DNA of 64,000 bases, taken from positions 1,364,001-1,428,000 of the forward strand of contig NZ_CP045434.1 in the NCBI RefSeq assembly GCF_009363895.1. Reading direction: 5' to 3'. Shown in pieces: positions 1 to 8,770 of this stretch. Positions within the stretch are counted from its first letter, which is position 1; every line of letters starts with the position of its first letter. This stretch comes from Sphingomonas ginsengisoli An et al. 2013. GTDB taxonomy: Bacteria > Pseudomonadota > Alphaproteobacteria > Sphingomonadales > Sphingomonadaceae. The notes below the pieces were generated by a model. It was not told the DNA's origin. It made no database searches and saw only the letters and a list, made by a program, of their open reading frames with translations. Made by a program: the position numbers and the translations under genes.

Positions 1-3000
1 GCATTTGCTTTCCAGTCGACTGGCACCGCAGCGTCCACGATTAACAATGCGGGTGATCTCACTGGCGGGGTCGTGTCCACTGGCGGCGGCAACCTCAACA
101 TCACGAACAGCGCGAGCGGCAATATCGTTCGTGTGGTGTTCGGCTCGGCCATCGACCTGTCAAATGGCGGTGGCCTCACCCTGAGCAACGCTGGCGACAT
201 CGTAGGCTCCGGATGGGGCGTAGTCGGGCGCAATTCGACGGATAGCGTGGTCAATTCCGGGCGCATCGCGTCGGGCACGATTTCCAATGACGCGATCACG
301 GTCAGCGGGGCGAACGCCATTGAGCTTCAGCAGGGTGGCAATGTCACCAACCTGAATGGTGGACAGATTACTGGCCAGGGTAATGGCGTCACCGGCGGCG
401 GGATTACAATCGATAACCGCGCAGGCGCCTTGATCAGCGGCGTCTCTAACGGCGTCAACATCGCCGCCAACAGCTCGGTCAGCAACGCCGGGACGATCTC
501 CGGCGGTAGCGCCGGTTTCAATTTCGGTGTTGTGACCGGAGCCAATAGCACGCTCACGAACCTGACGGGCGGGACCATCACGGGCGGACGAGCAACGCAG
601 TTCTCTGGTGTCAACGACGTCCTGAACAACAGCGGCTCGATCACCAGCACCGCAGCCACGGCGTCGCAGGGCTATGGCGCGATCTTCCTCAATGGTGGAA
701 CGGTCAACAATCTTGCCGGCGGTACCATCACCGGTCAGTATCGTGGCGTTTCGACCCAAGGTTCGGCTGGCTCCGTCACCAACGCCGGGACCATCAGCTC
801 TTCGACCGAACTGGCAATTGCCATGTTCAATGGCGGGACCGTCTCGAACCAGGCTTCCGGCGTCATCGATGGCCAATATCGCGGCGTGGCCATCAGCGGC
901 GGTGCCGGCACCGTAACCAACGCCGGCCTGATCCGGGCCACGGTCGACAATGCGGTTAGCCTGTTCAATGGCGGCACGGTCACCAATCAGGCGCAAGGAA
1001 CGCTCACCGCGCTCGGGTCGGGCGGCTGGGGTGTCTACGTCACCGGCGGCGCTGTAAACGTGTCCAATGCCGGCCTGATCAACGCTGACACCGGCATTGT
1101 CACCAACGTCAACGGGGCGGTCGTCTCGAACACCGGAACGATCAACGGCAATCAGGACGGAGTGATGAACTTCGGGTCGGTTACCCAAGCGCTGACCAAC
1201 AGCGGCACGATTTTCGCCACCAATGGCTCAGGCGTGAACTCGGGTGGTGAGCTGACCCTCAACAACAGCGGTACCATCAGCGGCGGCAATAGCGGACTGT
1301 TCCTCAACGCCGGCGGCAATGTCACCAACACTGGCTCAATCCTGAGCCGCGGCGTGTCTGGTGGCAACCAGGACGGGGTTAGCGCCCATGGTGCCTTGAG
1401 CCTTACGAACAGCGGATCGATCGTGACCGGTGTGAATGCCGGCGTCGTGGCTTTCGATTCCCTCCTGACGGTCAACAATCAAGCCGGCGGATCTATTACT
1501 GGAGGAAGCAACACCTTCGGCTTTGCCATCAATGCCAAGGCGGGGCTCGACCTGACAAGTGGTGGAACTCTTAACGCCGGGACGGGCACCACGACGGCGG
1601 TGCTTGTCGACGGACCGTCGTTCATCAACCTGCTGGACGGTTCGACGACCAACGGGGATATCGTCTCACTTGGTTCGGGTACCAGCGCTCTGACAGTCGG
1701 TGGGCTATTAAACGGCCGCTACGTTGCGACTGCCGGAACTGCGGCCGATACAATAATCCTTGAGTCGACCGGCATGATCAACGGCGCGCTGCTCGGTGCT
1801 GGCGACGACACCTTCACGACTTCGGGTGGCGCCATCGGTGGTGCCATCGATGGCGGCGCAGGGGGCGATGCGCTGACCTTCGATATCACTGACGCCACGG
1901 CGTACGACGCCGGCCTGTTCAGCGGTTTCGAAGCCCGCTTCAAGAATGGCGTCGGGACGCTGACCCTCAGCGGCACCGACGGCCTGGCGGCCGACTTCGC
2001 AGTCAATGCCGGCACCTTGGTCCTGTCAGGCGGCTCGGCACTCAATGACGGTGCGGCGTTGATCAACGCCGCAGGCACCACCGTTCGCCTAGTCAATGGC
2101 AATGAACAGGTGCGTACGATCAGCGGGTCGGGCGCGATTGATCTCGGCAGCAATGCCTTGATCCTGGGTGGCAACGACAACACCACCTATTCGGGCGTGA
2201 TCAGCGGCACTGGCAGCCTTGCCAAGTTTGGCACCGGCGTCCTGACGCTTTCCGGCAACAACAGCTACTCCGGGATGACCCAAGTGTCGGGGGGTACCCT
2301 CCAGCTCGGCGCCAGCAATGTTCTTGCCAATACGAGCGTCGTCAACATTGGCTCAGGCGCAACATTCGATCTGGGCGGCTTCAATGACACCATCGGTGGC
2401 CTTGCCGGTGCAGGCACGGTTGCACTTGGTGCGGGGCGTCTCACCGTTGATCAAGCAGCAAATACGGTCTTCAGCGGCCCCATTACCGGCACCGGCGGCC
2501 TTACCAAGTTCGGCTCGGGTGTCCTCAACCTGACCGGTACCAGCAGTTACACCGGGGCGACCTTCGTGAACGGGGGGACACTGGCAATCGATGGCTCGCT
2601 TACCTCAGCCGCGACGATCAATTCGGGCGGAACGCTGACCGGGAACGGTCGTGTTGGCGGTGTAAGTGTTCTGTCGGGTGGTGTTCTCGCGCCCGGCAAT
2701 GGCATCGGCTTGCTTACAATTGGCGGTCCGCTGAGCTTCGCGGCCGGATCGATCTACCAGGTCGACGCCAGCGTGTCGGCGGCTGATCGGACAAGCGCCA
2801 CTGGCGCCATCATGATCGGCGGCGGCACTGTGCAGGTGCTGGCCTCTGGCGCTGCTTACCGTCCGCTGAGCCGCTACACGATCCTTGACTCAAATGTCTC
2901 GGTAAGCGGTACGTTCGCGAACATCTCGTCCAACCTGGCCTTCCTGACACCCGGCCTCGAATATGACGCCAAGTCGGTCATGCTCGTGCTGCGCCGCAAC

Positions 3001-4059
3001 GACATTAATTTAGCGGCGCTCGCGGGCAGTTCCAACCAGGCGGCGGTCGGAGCCAACCTCCAGTCCACGGGCGCAGGCGCGCTCTACGACGCCTTACTCG
3101 TTCAGTCGGCGGACGGCGCTCGTCAGGCTTACGACGCGCTTTCGGGTGAGGCATACGCCTCCACTCAGAGCGCGATCTTTGGGGAGCGCGATCGCCTTCA
3201 GGACGCCATGGCCACCAACCAGCGTCGCAGCGAAGGCGTCAGCCTGTGGCTCGACAGCGGACACAGCAGAGGCAGGTTTGAGCCGACGCGCCTTGGCAGC
3301 ACCCTTGCCTTGTCCAGCACCGATGACCTTCTTGGCGGCCTCAACTGGACCCGCGGCGCGTTCGCGGCAACCGTTGCGGGAGGCCGAGCAAGGACCGAGA
3401 TCGATATCCGTGATCGCGGCAGTGAGGCGAAGGTCAAGAGCTGGCTGATCGGTGGTCAGGTGGCTTACGGTGCCGACCTCGGCCTGAATGCGGTGATCGG
3501 GGCGAACTATGCTTCGCACAATATCACGACCCAGCGGTCGATCACCTTCCCCGGCTTCAACGAGACAGCCTCGTCACGTCGCGATGGCAACGGTTATCAT
3601 CTCTTCGGACAGGTGGGTTATGCCACTCAAGTCTCAGGGATCATGGTTGTGCCGTTCGCCGGTTTGTCGCGAGATCATCTCGAGCTTGATGGCGGCACTG
3701 AAAACGGGGGTCTTGCGGCTTTGAACGTGACTTCGGCGTCCCGTCACCTGACCAGCACCCAGGTCGGGGTGAAGCTCTCTTCATCGGCCAACCTCGGCCG
3801 GGCTACGTTCACTCCGCGCACCAGCATTGCGTGGCAGCACGTAACGGGCGACACCACTAGCCGTGCTGATAACGCTTTCCGGTCAGCGGGCGCCAACTTC
3901 ACGATCAACGGAGGAGCACTGGCACGTGATGCCGCAAAGCTCGGCGTCGACCTCGATCTTGAATTCGGGGCAGCCAAGCTCGTTGCCGGTTACTCCGGCA
4001 CTATCGGCAGCTCGGCAACCGAGCACACCGGCAAGATCGCGTTCCAGCTGCGGTTCTAG
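1..4059 (+). CDS. Autotransporter adhesin (type V secretion), 5' end outside the window
   Basis: The reading frame is open from base 1 and already encodes passenger-type repeats there, so the true start lies upstream; the GTG at 73 is only the first possible internal start. About the first 560 residues repeat a pattern of N-A-G-x-I-x-G and G-G-x-V-x-N, as in parallel beta-helix passengers. Two autotransporter-associated strand repeats follow around residues 730-870 (L-x-K-x-G-x-G-x-L-x-L-x-G followed by Y-x-G-x-T-x-V-x-G-G-T-L). The last 280 or so residues form a typical autotransporter beta-barrel ending in Q-L-R-F, with the terminal Phe expected for BAM-dependent insertion. The family exports its own passenger across the outer membrane, usually for adhesion or biofilm. 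The passenger's ligand cannot be told from sequence. The gene stands alone, with a 14-base palindrome 12 bases after the stop. Confidence 0.9.
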   Translation, partial: AFAFQSTGTAASTINNAGDLTGGVVSTGGGNLNITNSASGNIVRVVFGSAIDLSNGGGLTLSNAGDIVGSGWGVVGRNSTDSVVNSGRIASGTISNDAITVSGANAIELQQGGNVTNLNGGQITGQGNGVTGGGITIDNRAGALISGVSNGVNIAANSSVSNAGTISGGSAGFNFGVVTGANSTLTNLTGGTITGGRATQFSGVNDVLNNSGSITSTAATASQGYGAIFLNGGTVNNLAGGTITGQYRGVSTQGSAGSVTNAGTISSSTELAIAMFNGGTVSNQASGVIDGQYRGVAISGGAGTVTNAGLIRATVDNAVSLFNGGTVTNQAQGTLTALGSGGWGVYVTGGAVNVSNAGLINADTGIVTNVNGAVVSNTGTINGNQDGVMNFGSVTQALTNSGTIFATNGSGVNSGGELTLNNSGTISGGNSGLFLNAGGNVTNTGSILSRGVSGGNQDGVSAHGALSLTNSGSIVTGVNAGVVAFDSLLTVNNQAGGSITGGSNTFGFAINAKAGLDLTSGGTLNAGTGTTTAVLVDGPSFINLLDGSTTNGDIVSLGSGTSALTVGGLLNGRYVATAGTAADTIILESTGMINGALLGAGDDTFTTSGGAIGGAIDGGAGGDALTFDITDATAYDAGLFSGFEARFKNGVGTLTLSGTDGLAADFAVNAGTLVLSGGSALNDGAALINAAGTTVRLVNGNEQVRTISGSGAIDLGSNALILGGNDNTTYSGVISGTGSLAKFGTGVLTLSGNNSYSGMTQVSGGTLQLGASNVLANTSVVNIGSGATFDLGGFNDTIGGLAGAGTVALGAGRLTVDQAANTVFSGPITGTGGLTKFGSGVLNLTGTSSYTGATFVNGGTLAIDGSLTSAATINSGGTLTGNGRVGGVSVLSGGVLAPGNGIGLLTIGGPLSFAAGSIYQVDASVSAADRTSATGAIMIGGGTVQVLASGAAYRPLSRYTILDSNVSVSGTFANISSNLAFLTPGLEYDAKSVMLVLRRNDINLAALAGSSNQAAVGANLQSTGAGALYDALLVQSADGARQAYDALSGEAYASTQSAIFGERDRLQDAMATNQRRSEGVSLWLDSGHSRGRFEPTRLGSTLALSSTDDLLGGLNWTRGAFAATVAGGRARTEIDIRDRGSEAKVKSWLIGGQVAYGADLGLNAVIGANYASHNITTQRSITFPGFNETASSRRDGNGYHLFGQVGYATQVSGIMVVPFAGLSRDHLELDGGTENGGLAALNVTSASRHLTSTQVGVKLSSSANLGRATFTPRTSIAWQHVTGDTTSRADNAFRSAGANFTINGGALARDAAKLGVDLDLEFGAAKLVAGYSGTIGSSATEHTGKIAFQLRF

Positions 4060-4070
4060 AGCGACTTAGC

Positions 4071-4084
4071 CGCGGACTTCCGCG
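4071..4084. terminator. Short perfect inverted repeat after the autotransporter
   Basis: CGCGGA-CT-TCCGCG begins 12 bases after the autotransporter stop. The arms are perfect but short, the loop is only two bases and no T-run follows. It could help end transcription or be chance in GC-rich DNA. Confidence 0.25.
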
Positions 4085-4144
4085 AGCTCCCGTCCACGGG
4101 CTTGGACTTAAGCGCGTTGGACGGGAGGTCGCTGAGGACCATAA

Positions 4145-4210
4145 CGGACATTCCGCCTACCGCACCGGCCAAAATACCTGAATGTCCGCAATGGGTCGAA
4201 AGCAGACATT
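4145..4210. repeat. REP-like inverted repeats in the intergenic gap
   Basis: CGGACATT at 4145-4152 pairs perfectly with AATGTCCG at 4181-4188. AATGTCCGC at 4181-4189 also pairs, with one mismatch, with GCAGACATT at 4202-4210, giving two alternative hairpins. The core (AATGTCCGC, 12 bases, GCAGACATT) resembles dispersed intergenic repeats I recall from alphaproteobacterial genomes; that recollection is not checked here. No protein is supported in 4060-4271; the small ORFs crossing it are products of the repeat. Confidence 0.45.
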
Positions 4211-4271
4211 GGCTCATCGTGTGGGAGATGGCCGACACAGCAGAATTAGGCACGAGCTTGACCTTAGCCGG

Positions 4272-4655
4272 TCACAGATTCTCATCGTGTTTGTCAGCCT
4301 TGATAAAATGCACCCGGAAGCCCGCCGGCAAGGGGTGAAGTGCCTCCTGGGGCAGATGCGCGGCAAGGAGCTTGAGGGCTAACCGTCGCTCAGCTGGAGA
4401 ACCAGTCAAGGCATCCTGAACCGCCTTTGTGACGATGGCCTCAAGACGGGTCATCATTACGCGTTCCCCGTTTTGCGTAACCGGAACTGGCTTGCGCAGC
4501 TCGGCCGCCACGATGGCGCCTAGCGACCGATGGTTTTTCTTCGGCCTTCCTTTCGGGTTGCCTGACTGCCCTTTCTTGAATTGGTGATCCTTGGGCGGCT
4601 GACGGTACCCGCTTCGGAGCCCCGGTCGATTGGCACCAGGCGCTTTGTCGGTCAC
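4272..4655 (-). CDS. DUF5681 domain protein
   Basis: A 127-residue basic protein. Near residues 25-40 it has the hallmark F-K-K-G-Q-S-G-N-P-K-G-R-P-K-K segment of DUF5681, which is found mainly in phage and mobile-element neighbourhoods. Its ATG overlaps the stop of the upstream methyltransferase by four bases, so the two are translationally coupled. Function is unknown. The conserved pairing with ParB/methyltransferase genes suggests a role tied to DNA modification or packaging of a mobile element, but that is inference. Confidence 0.8.
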   Translation of the reverse strand: MTDKAPGANRPGLRSGYRQPPKDHQFKKGQSGNPKGRPKKNHRSLGAIVAAELRKPVPVTQNGERVMMTRLEAIVTKAVQDALTGSPAERRLALKLLAAHLPQEALHPLPAGFRVHFIKADKHDENL

Positions 4656-5983
4656 GCGCCCTCGCCTCGCTCTTGCTCCGCACGGTCGTTGAACAGCTGC
4701 CCAGTACGTGAATCGCGGGCCTCCTTGCCGGTGTAGTCCTGCCAGCGCCGAACGATCGTGTCGCAGTAGAGAGGATCAAACTCGATCAGCCGGGCGCATC
4801 GGCCAGTCTTCTCGGCAGCAATGAGTGTTGTGCCAGACCCGCCGAAGCAATCGAGGACAATCTCGCCGCGCCGGGAGCAATCCCGAATGGCATCGGCGAC
4901 CAAGGCGACCGGCTTGACGGTCGGGTGCATCGCCAGCTCGCTGGAACGATTGCCACCAAGCGAGCTGATACCCGGATAGTCCCAGACATTCGAGCGATAG
5001 CGGCCGGTCTCACCTAAGCCGAAGCTGTTGGTGTGCTTGGCGTTACCCTGCTTGGAGACGAAGATAAGCTCGTGTTTGGACCGATAGAAGGTCCCCATCC
5101 CGGCGTTGGTCTTATTCCAAACGACCAAATTCTTGAGTTCGGTGAACACCTCAGTGCCGGCAGCCATCAGCTCGTTGATGTGCCGCCAGTCCATGCAAAC
5201 GTACGCAATGGCGCCATTGCGCATGCAGGCTGCTGCGTGCCCCAGTGTAGTCTGGAGGAAGGCCGTGAATCTGCCTTCACTCATCTCACCGGATGCAAAT
5301 GCAAACTCGCGGTGCTTGATGGCGCCGGCGCCGCACACGTGACCATCGATTGCTACGTTATACGGCGGATCGGTGAACACGAGGTCGGCCTGCGCCCCGG
5401 CCATCAAATGTTCAAACGAGGCCCCCTCCTGGGAGTCGCCGCACAAGAGCCGGTGTCGGCCAAGCAACCAAAGATTGCTGGCTTGAGAGACCGCAGGGCC
5501 TTGCGCTTGAATGGTCACTTCTTCTGGATGGTCGTCACGGCTCGGATCCCCTTCCCTCGCCGAATCAAGAGTCAGGTCGATCTCGGCGAGGCTGAACCCG
5601 GTCAATTCGACATCGAAGCCGATGTCGATCAGCCCCTCCAGCTCGATGGCCAGGGTTTCACGGTCCCAACCGGCATTCAGTGCGAGTTTGTTGTCCGCCA
5701 GCACGTAAGCCCGTCGTTCGACCTCGCTCAGGTGGGAGAGCTTGATCGTGGGCACTTGGCTCCACCCAAGTAGCTTGGCTGCCGCGACCCGACCATGCCC
5801 TGCAATGATCTCGCCAGCATCAGAAATGAGCACAGGGTTGGTGAAGCCAAAACGCTCGATGCTCTGAGCGATCTGTTTGATTTGCTGTCGAGAGTGCGTG
5901 CGGGCGTTCGCGCCATTAGGTCGTAGCAGGTCGGTTCTCGTCTGCGCGAGCGCATGCTTCAGGTCCGGTTGGTCAAAGGTCAT
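4652..5983 (-). CDS. ParB-like nuclease domain fused to a beta-class DNA methyltransferase
   Basis: From the ATG at 5983 the protein is 443 residues. An N-terminal ParB/sulfiredoxin-like domain (about residues 13-110) shows N-A-R-T-H-S and I-I-A-G-H-G-R. It is followed by an N6-adenine or N4-cytosine methyltransferase domain with catalytic D-P-P-Y at 205-208, H-P-T-V-K-P near 353, and the SAM-binding D-C-F-G-G-S-G-T-T at 378-386. Catalytic motif before SAM motif is the beta-class order (CcrM, HinfI type). The frame extends upstream to a TTG at 6034 with an ATG at 6019; 5983 was chosen because GGAG lies 10 bases before it and the domain starts shortly after. No restriction endonuclease is adjacent, so this is an orphan methyltransferase of phage or mobile-element type. 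Recognition sequence is not predictable. Confidence 0.85.
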   Translation of the reverse strand: MTFDQPDLKHALAQTRTDLLRPNGANARTHSRQQIKQIAQSIERFGFTNPVLISDAGEIIAGHGRVAAAKLLGWSQVPTIKLSHLSEVERRAYVLADNKLALNAGWDRETLAIELEGLIDIGFDVELTGFSLAEIDLTLDSAREGDPSRDDHPEEVTIQAQGPAVSQASNLWLLGRHRLLCGDSQEGASFEHLMAGAQADLVFTDPPYNVAIDGHVCGAGAIKHREFAFASGEMSEGRFTAFLQTTLGHAAACMRNGAIAYVCMDWRHINELMAAGTEVFTELKNLVVWNKTNAGMGTFYRSKHELIFVSKQGNAKHTNSFGLGETGRYRSNVWDYPGISSLGGNRSSELAMHPTVKPVALVADAIRDCSRRGEIVLDCFGGSGTTLIAAEKTGRCARLIEFDPLYCDTIVRRWQDYTGKEARDSRTGQLFNDRAEQERGEGA

Positions 5984-6138
5984 GAGGAGCGGTCTCCGGA
6001 TTGTAGGTCCGGACAGCATGGCGTCATCCGCCAAGGCTTGCGTTTGAACAATTAGGCCGGCGCCTGAGCCATCCCCGGCAATCCGATCGGTCTCACCTGT
6101 TACTTGCGATTAACGCACCTGTTTCGTGAATTTCATTA

Positions 6139-6361
6139 CCCTGTTCGGTCGATTAAATGCCCTGTTCCGGCGAATAACAGGGAAGGCGAAGGCTCACGTG
6201 CGAAACGGCAGATTTCCGCCGCAAACGCGAAGATTGGCACCGCTCAACCAGCAGAAATGTCCTGATCGGACGTGCGATTCATACAATTTACCCTGTTATT
6301 CCGCTTAAATCAGGGAAGAACAGGGTAGAGACCAGTTAGCTCAGCACTGCCCGCGTCACCA
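6139..6361. repeat. CCCTGTT/AACAGGG repeat element, copy A
   Basis: The stretch 5984-6355 holds no credible gene. It carries CCCTGTT at 6139, 6160 and 6291 and the complementary AACAGGG at 6176 and 6319, including the hairpin CCCTGTT-CCGGCGAAT-AACAGGG (6160-6182). The right end, 6311-6361, matches 16503-16553 at 47 of 51 positions, and CCCTGTTCCGGCGA (6160-6173) is repeated at 16330. The two elements are therefore diverged copies of one unit of about 200-224 bases. Copy B lies directly behind a serine-recombinase remnant, so I read the unit as the tail of a mobile element. The right end overlaps the stop codon of the next gene. Confidence 0.7.
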
Positions 6362-7215
6362 GACAGCCTTCCCCTTCGCCCAGCCTTCGCGATCGTCCAG
6401 CAATGCGCGCAGCCGCTCGGCGTCGGCGGGTGAAGCGGGGTTGTAGACGATCATCCCAAGTTCGGGTCTCCCCTCGACCGCGAACGACGAGAATTCGATC
6501 GCGAGCACCCCGGCCTCGGGATGGTGGATCCGCTTCACGCCCTCACCATGTCCGGCCACATCATTGTCTTGCCACAACGCCTCGAACTCGGGGCTGAGGC
6601 GGGACAGTTCTTCGACCAGTCTGGCGGCGTCCGCGCTGTTGCTGGCGCCCGCGCGCGCCATGTCGGCGCGGAAGGCGCCAACGACAAAGCGCGCAACGCT
6701 GTCCCAGTCGTCGTTGCGTGCACGGACCCGGCCGCTGCCGAACATCAGGCGGAGGATGTTGCGACTTTCGCGATGCAGCTTCGAATAATCGGTCAGCAGC
6801 ACCGCCGCCGCCCGGTTCCAGCCGACCACGTCCCACATCGCCGTCTTGATGATCGCGGGGCTCAGCACCAGGGCGTCGAGCACGCGCTGCAGTCGCGGGG
6901 AGATGCCGTCGACCGGCTGGTAGCGCGCCTCTGGCGGGCGGCCGAGGCCCAGCATGTAGAGATGCTCGCGCTCCGGCTCGGTCAGCATCAGGCCCTTCGC
7001 GATGCGGTCGAGCCGTCGGCCGACGGCGCCCCGCCCCGCCCCTGCTCCAGCCAGGTATACCAGGTCGGGCTGATGTTGGCCCGGCTGGCCACCTCTTCGC
7101 GCCTTAGCCCCGGCGTTCGCCGGCGGCCGCCACCAAAGCCGAACGCCGCGGGATCGAGGCGAGTGCGGCGATCGCGCAGATAGGTGCCGAGCTGGCTGGG
7201 CGTGTCGCTGGCCAT
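6356..7215 (-). pseudogene. HTH regulator with MmyB-like ligand-binding domain, frameshifted
   Basis: Two reading frames make one gene. The N-terminal part (7215 to about 7014) is an XRE-type helix-turn-helix ending in the family motif R-A-N-I-S-P-T-W-Y-T-W-L-E-Q-G-R. The C-terminal part (to 6356) has the MmyB-like domain starting L-D-R-I-A-K-G-L-M-L-T-E and containing W-D-V-V-G-W-N-R-A-A. The frame breaks near 7013-7015, where one missing base separates S-A-D from L-D-R-I. A one-base insertion would give an ordinary full-length regulator of about 287 residues. Members usually repress a divergent oxidoreductase or SDR gene, and an NAD-epimerase gene does diverge here. Either the gene is dead or the base is a sequencing error; the partner's independent lesion favours real decay. 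Confidence 0.75.
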
Positions 7216-7307
7216 GATTGATCCTGTTGCCGGTTATACCACGATAAGATTACTACTTTAACATGTTCGAGCAGGGCGCGATATCCTTCGCGACAAGCAG
7301 ATTTCCC

Positions 7308-8207
7308 ATGCGCGTATTCCTGACCGGCGCCACCGGCTCCATCGGCTCGCACGTCATTCCCAAGCTGCTCGCGTCCGGCCAACAGGTGCTCGGCCTCACC
7401 CGCTCCGACGCCGGGGCTCGGCAACTCGAAGCGGCCGGCGTCGACATTTATCGCGGCGACCTCGAACAGCCCGAAACGCTTGCCAGCGGCGCGGCGGCGG
7501 CCGACGCCGTGATCCACTGCGCGTTCGACCATAATTTCTCAACTTTCGTCGACAACACCAGGAAGGACGAGCGCAACATCGCCGCCATGGGCGAGGCGCT
7601 CGAAGGGACGCACAAGCCGATCCTGATCACTTCGGGCGTCGGTCTCGGCACGCCGCTGAACGGCGGTCCGGCAACGGAGGATGTGCTCAACCCGCGCCAC
7701 GCCAACCCGCGCATCGCGACCGAACTCGCCGGCGCGGCGCTGATCGCGCGGCGCATCGACCTGCGCACCATCCGCCTGCCGCAGGTGCATGACACCACCA
7801 AGGCGGGGCTCAACACGCCGCTGGTCGCCGAGGCGCGCCGGGCCGGCGCCGTCGCCTATGTCGGCGACGGACAGACGCGCTAGTCCGCCGCCCACGTCAG
7901 CGACGTCGCGAAGCTTTACGTCCTCGCGCTGGACAAGGGTGAGCCGGGCGCGCGCTACAATGCGTCGGTCGAGAAGGGCGTCACAGCCCGCGCCATCGCC
8001 GAGGCGTTCGGCAAGGGCACGGGCCTCCCTGTCCGCTCAATCGCGGCCGACGAGGTCGAGCGCTATTTCGGCTGGATGGCGCCGTTCGCCGCACTCGACA
8101 TGACCGCATCGAACGAGTGGACTCGCGCACGATTGGGATGGAGGCCGTCCGGTCCTGACATGCTCACTGACCTGGCAAAGATGGACTATCTGCTGATTGC
8201 GGCGTGA
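7308..8207 (+). pseudogene. NAD(P)-dependent epimerase/SDR family protein with internal amber codon
   Basis: From ATG 7308 the protein begins with a Rossmann motif (T-G-A-T-G-S-I-G, residues 7-14) typical of extended or atypical SDRs. At 7881-7883 a TAG interrupts the frame at codon 192, between G-D-G-Q-T-R and S-A-A-H-V-S-D-V-A. Homologues as I know them have Trp here, so TGG to TAG is a one-base change. The same frame then continues with recognisable C-terminal family sequence to a TGA at 8205-8207, for 299 codons in all. The track-style start at 7263 (M-F-E-Q) would add 15 residues unlike the family. It is divergent from the broken MmyB-type regulator, its presumed repressor. Substrate unknown. 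Confidence 0.8.
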
Positions 8208-8414
8208 AGTTCCATCAACAAGGCTGCCACGTCTTCGATCCGATCCCACTGCGGCTTCAATTCCATTCTCTCTGCCTCGACAGCGAACATGGCGACCAGC
8301 CTTGAGCGCGGCCGAAACAACATTTGAACCGCATTGGACCTTTCTCGGACCAAACTGGATGTTACGTAGGCCGCCGTTCCCGATATTGCCGCCTGCAGGC
8401 GATGGAGAGGTAAA

Positions 8415-8630
8415 GTGCCAACAACATTGTTAGTGGCGTCGGCTGTCAGTTTAGCGCTCCTTGCTACCGCGCTTATGAGCGGTCGTGTCTTGGCTCCTAA
8501 CGCGTTGCATCAGAAGACCCGGGACAGCCGGCCTCGACTGTATTGGTCACAGGTCGTGGGGTTATTTGTGATCGCAGCCGGACTGCTTACGGCCGGACTG
8601 TATGAGTACCCGGCGCTCGTCGCACACTGA
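8415..8630 (+). CDS. Small membrane protein, two predicted helices
   Basis: A 71-residue ORF with a GTG start preceded by GGAGAGG four bases upstream. Hydrophobic segments at about residues 4-24 and 45-65 flank a short charged loop (Q-K-T-R-D-S-R-P-R). I recognise no family. It could be an inner-membrane protein with both termini on the same side. The 207 bases upstream (8208-8414) contain no supported gene; an overlapping ORF there has shadow-like composition. Confidence 0.5.
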   Translation: MPTTLLVASAVSLALLATALMSGRVLAPNALHQKTRDSRPRLYWSQVVGLFVIAAGLLTAGLYEYPALVAH

Positions 8631-8770
8631 GAATGAAGTTGCCATCTCACGAATGCCATGGGGCTTTACATTCCTTTGTCCGGTGAACCGAAGGAAGTTC
8701 CGTTTCGGTTCTATTTTTGCGCGCTTGGTAAACGCTGCTCGCCAACGGTTCTCGCGAAGGGAGACCGCGT

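Noticed and set aside
4102..4382. Small ORFs in the gap after the autotransporter
   Set aside because: They run through the REP-like hairpins, and their peptide is the usual translation of that repeat; no ribosome binding site.
6139..6325. CCCTGTT/AACAGGG repeats as a CRISPR array
   Set aside because: The units are 7 bases, in both orientations and irregularly spaced, with no cas genes nearby.
6331..6361. tRNA-like string GTTAGCTCAG in repeat copy A (and again in copy B)
   Set aside because: It looks like a D-arm, but there is no acceptor stem, anticodon arm or T-arm around it in either copy.
8197..8433. A 78-codon plus-strand ORF between the broken SDR and the small membrane protein
   Set aside because: No ribosome binding site, overlaps the SDR remnant's end and the better-supported 8415 ORF, and has Arg/Pro-rich shadow composition.
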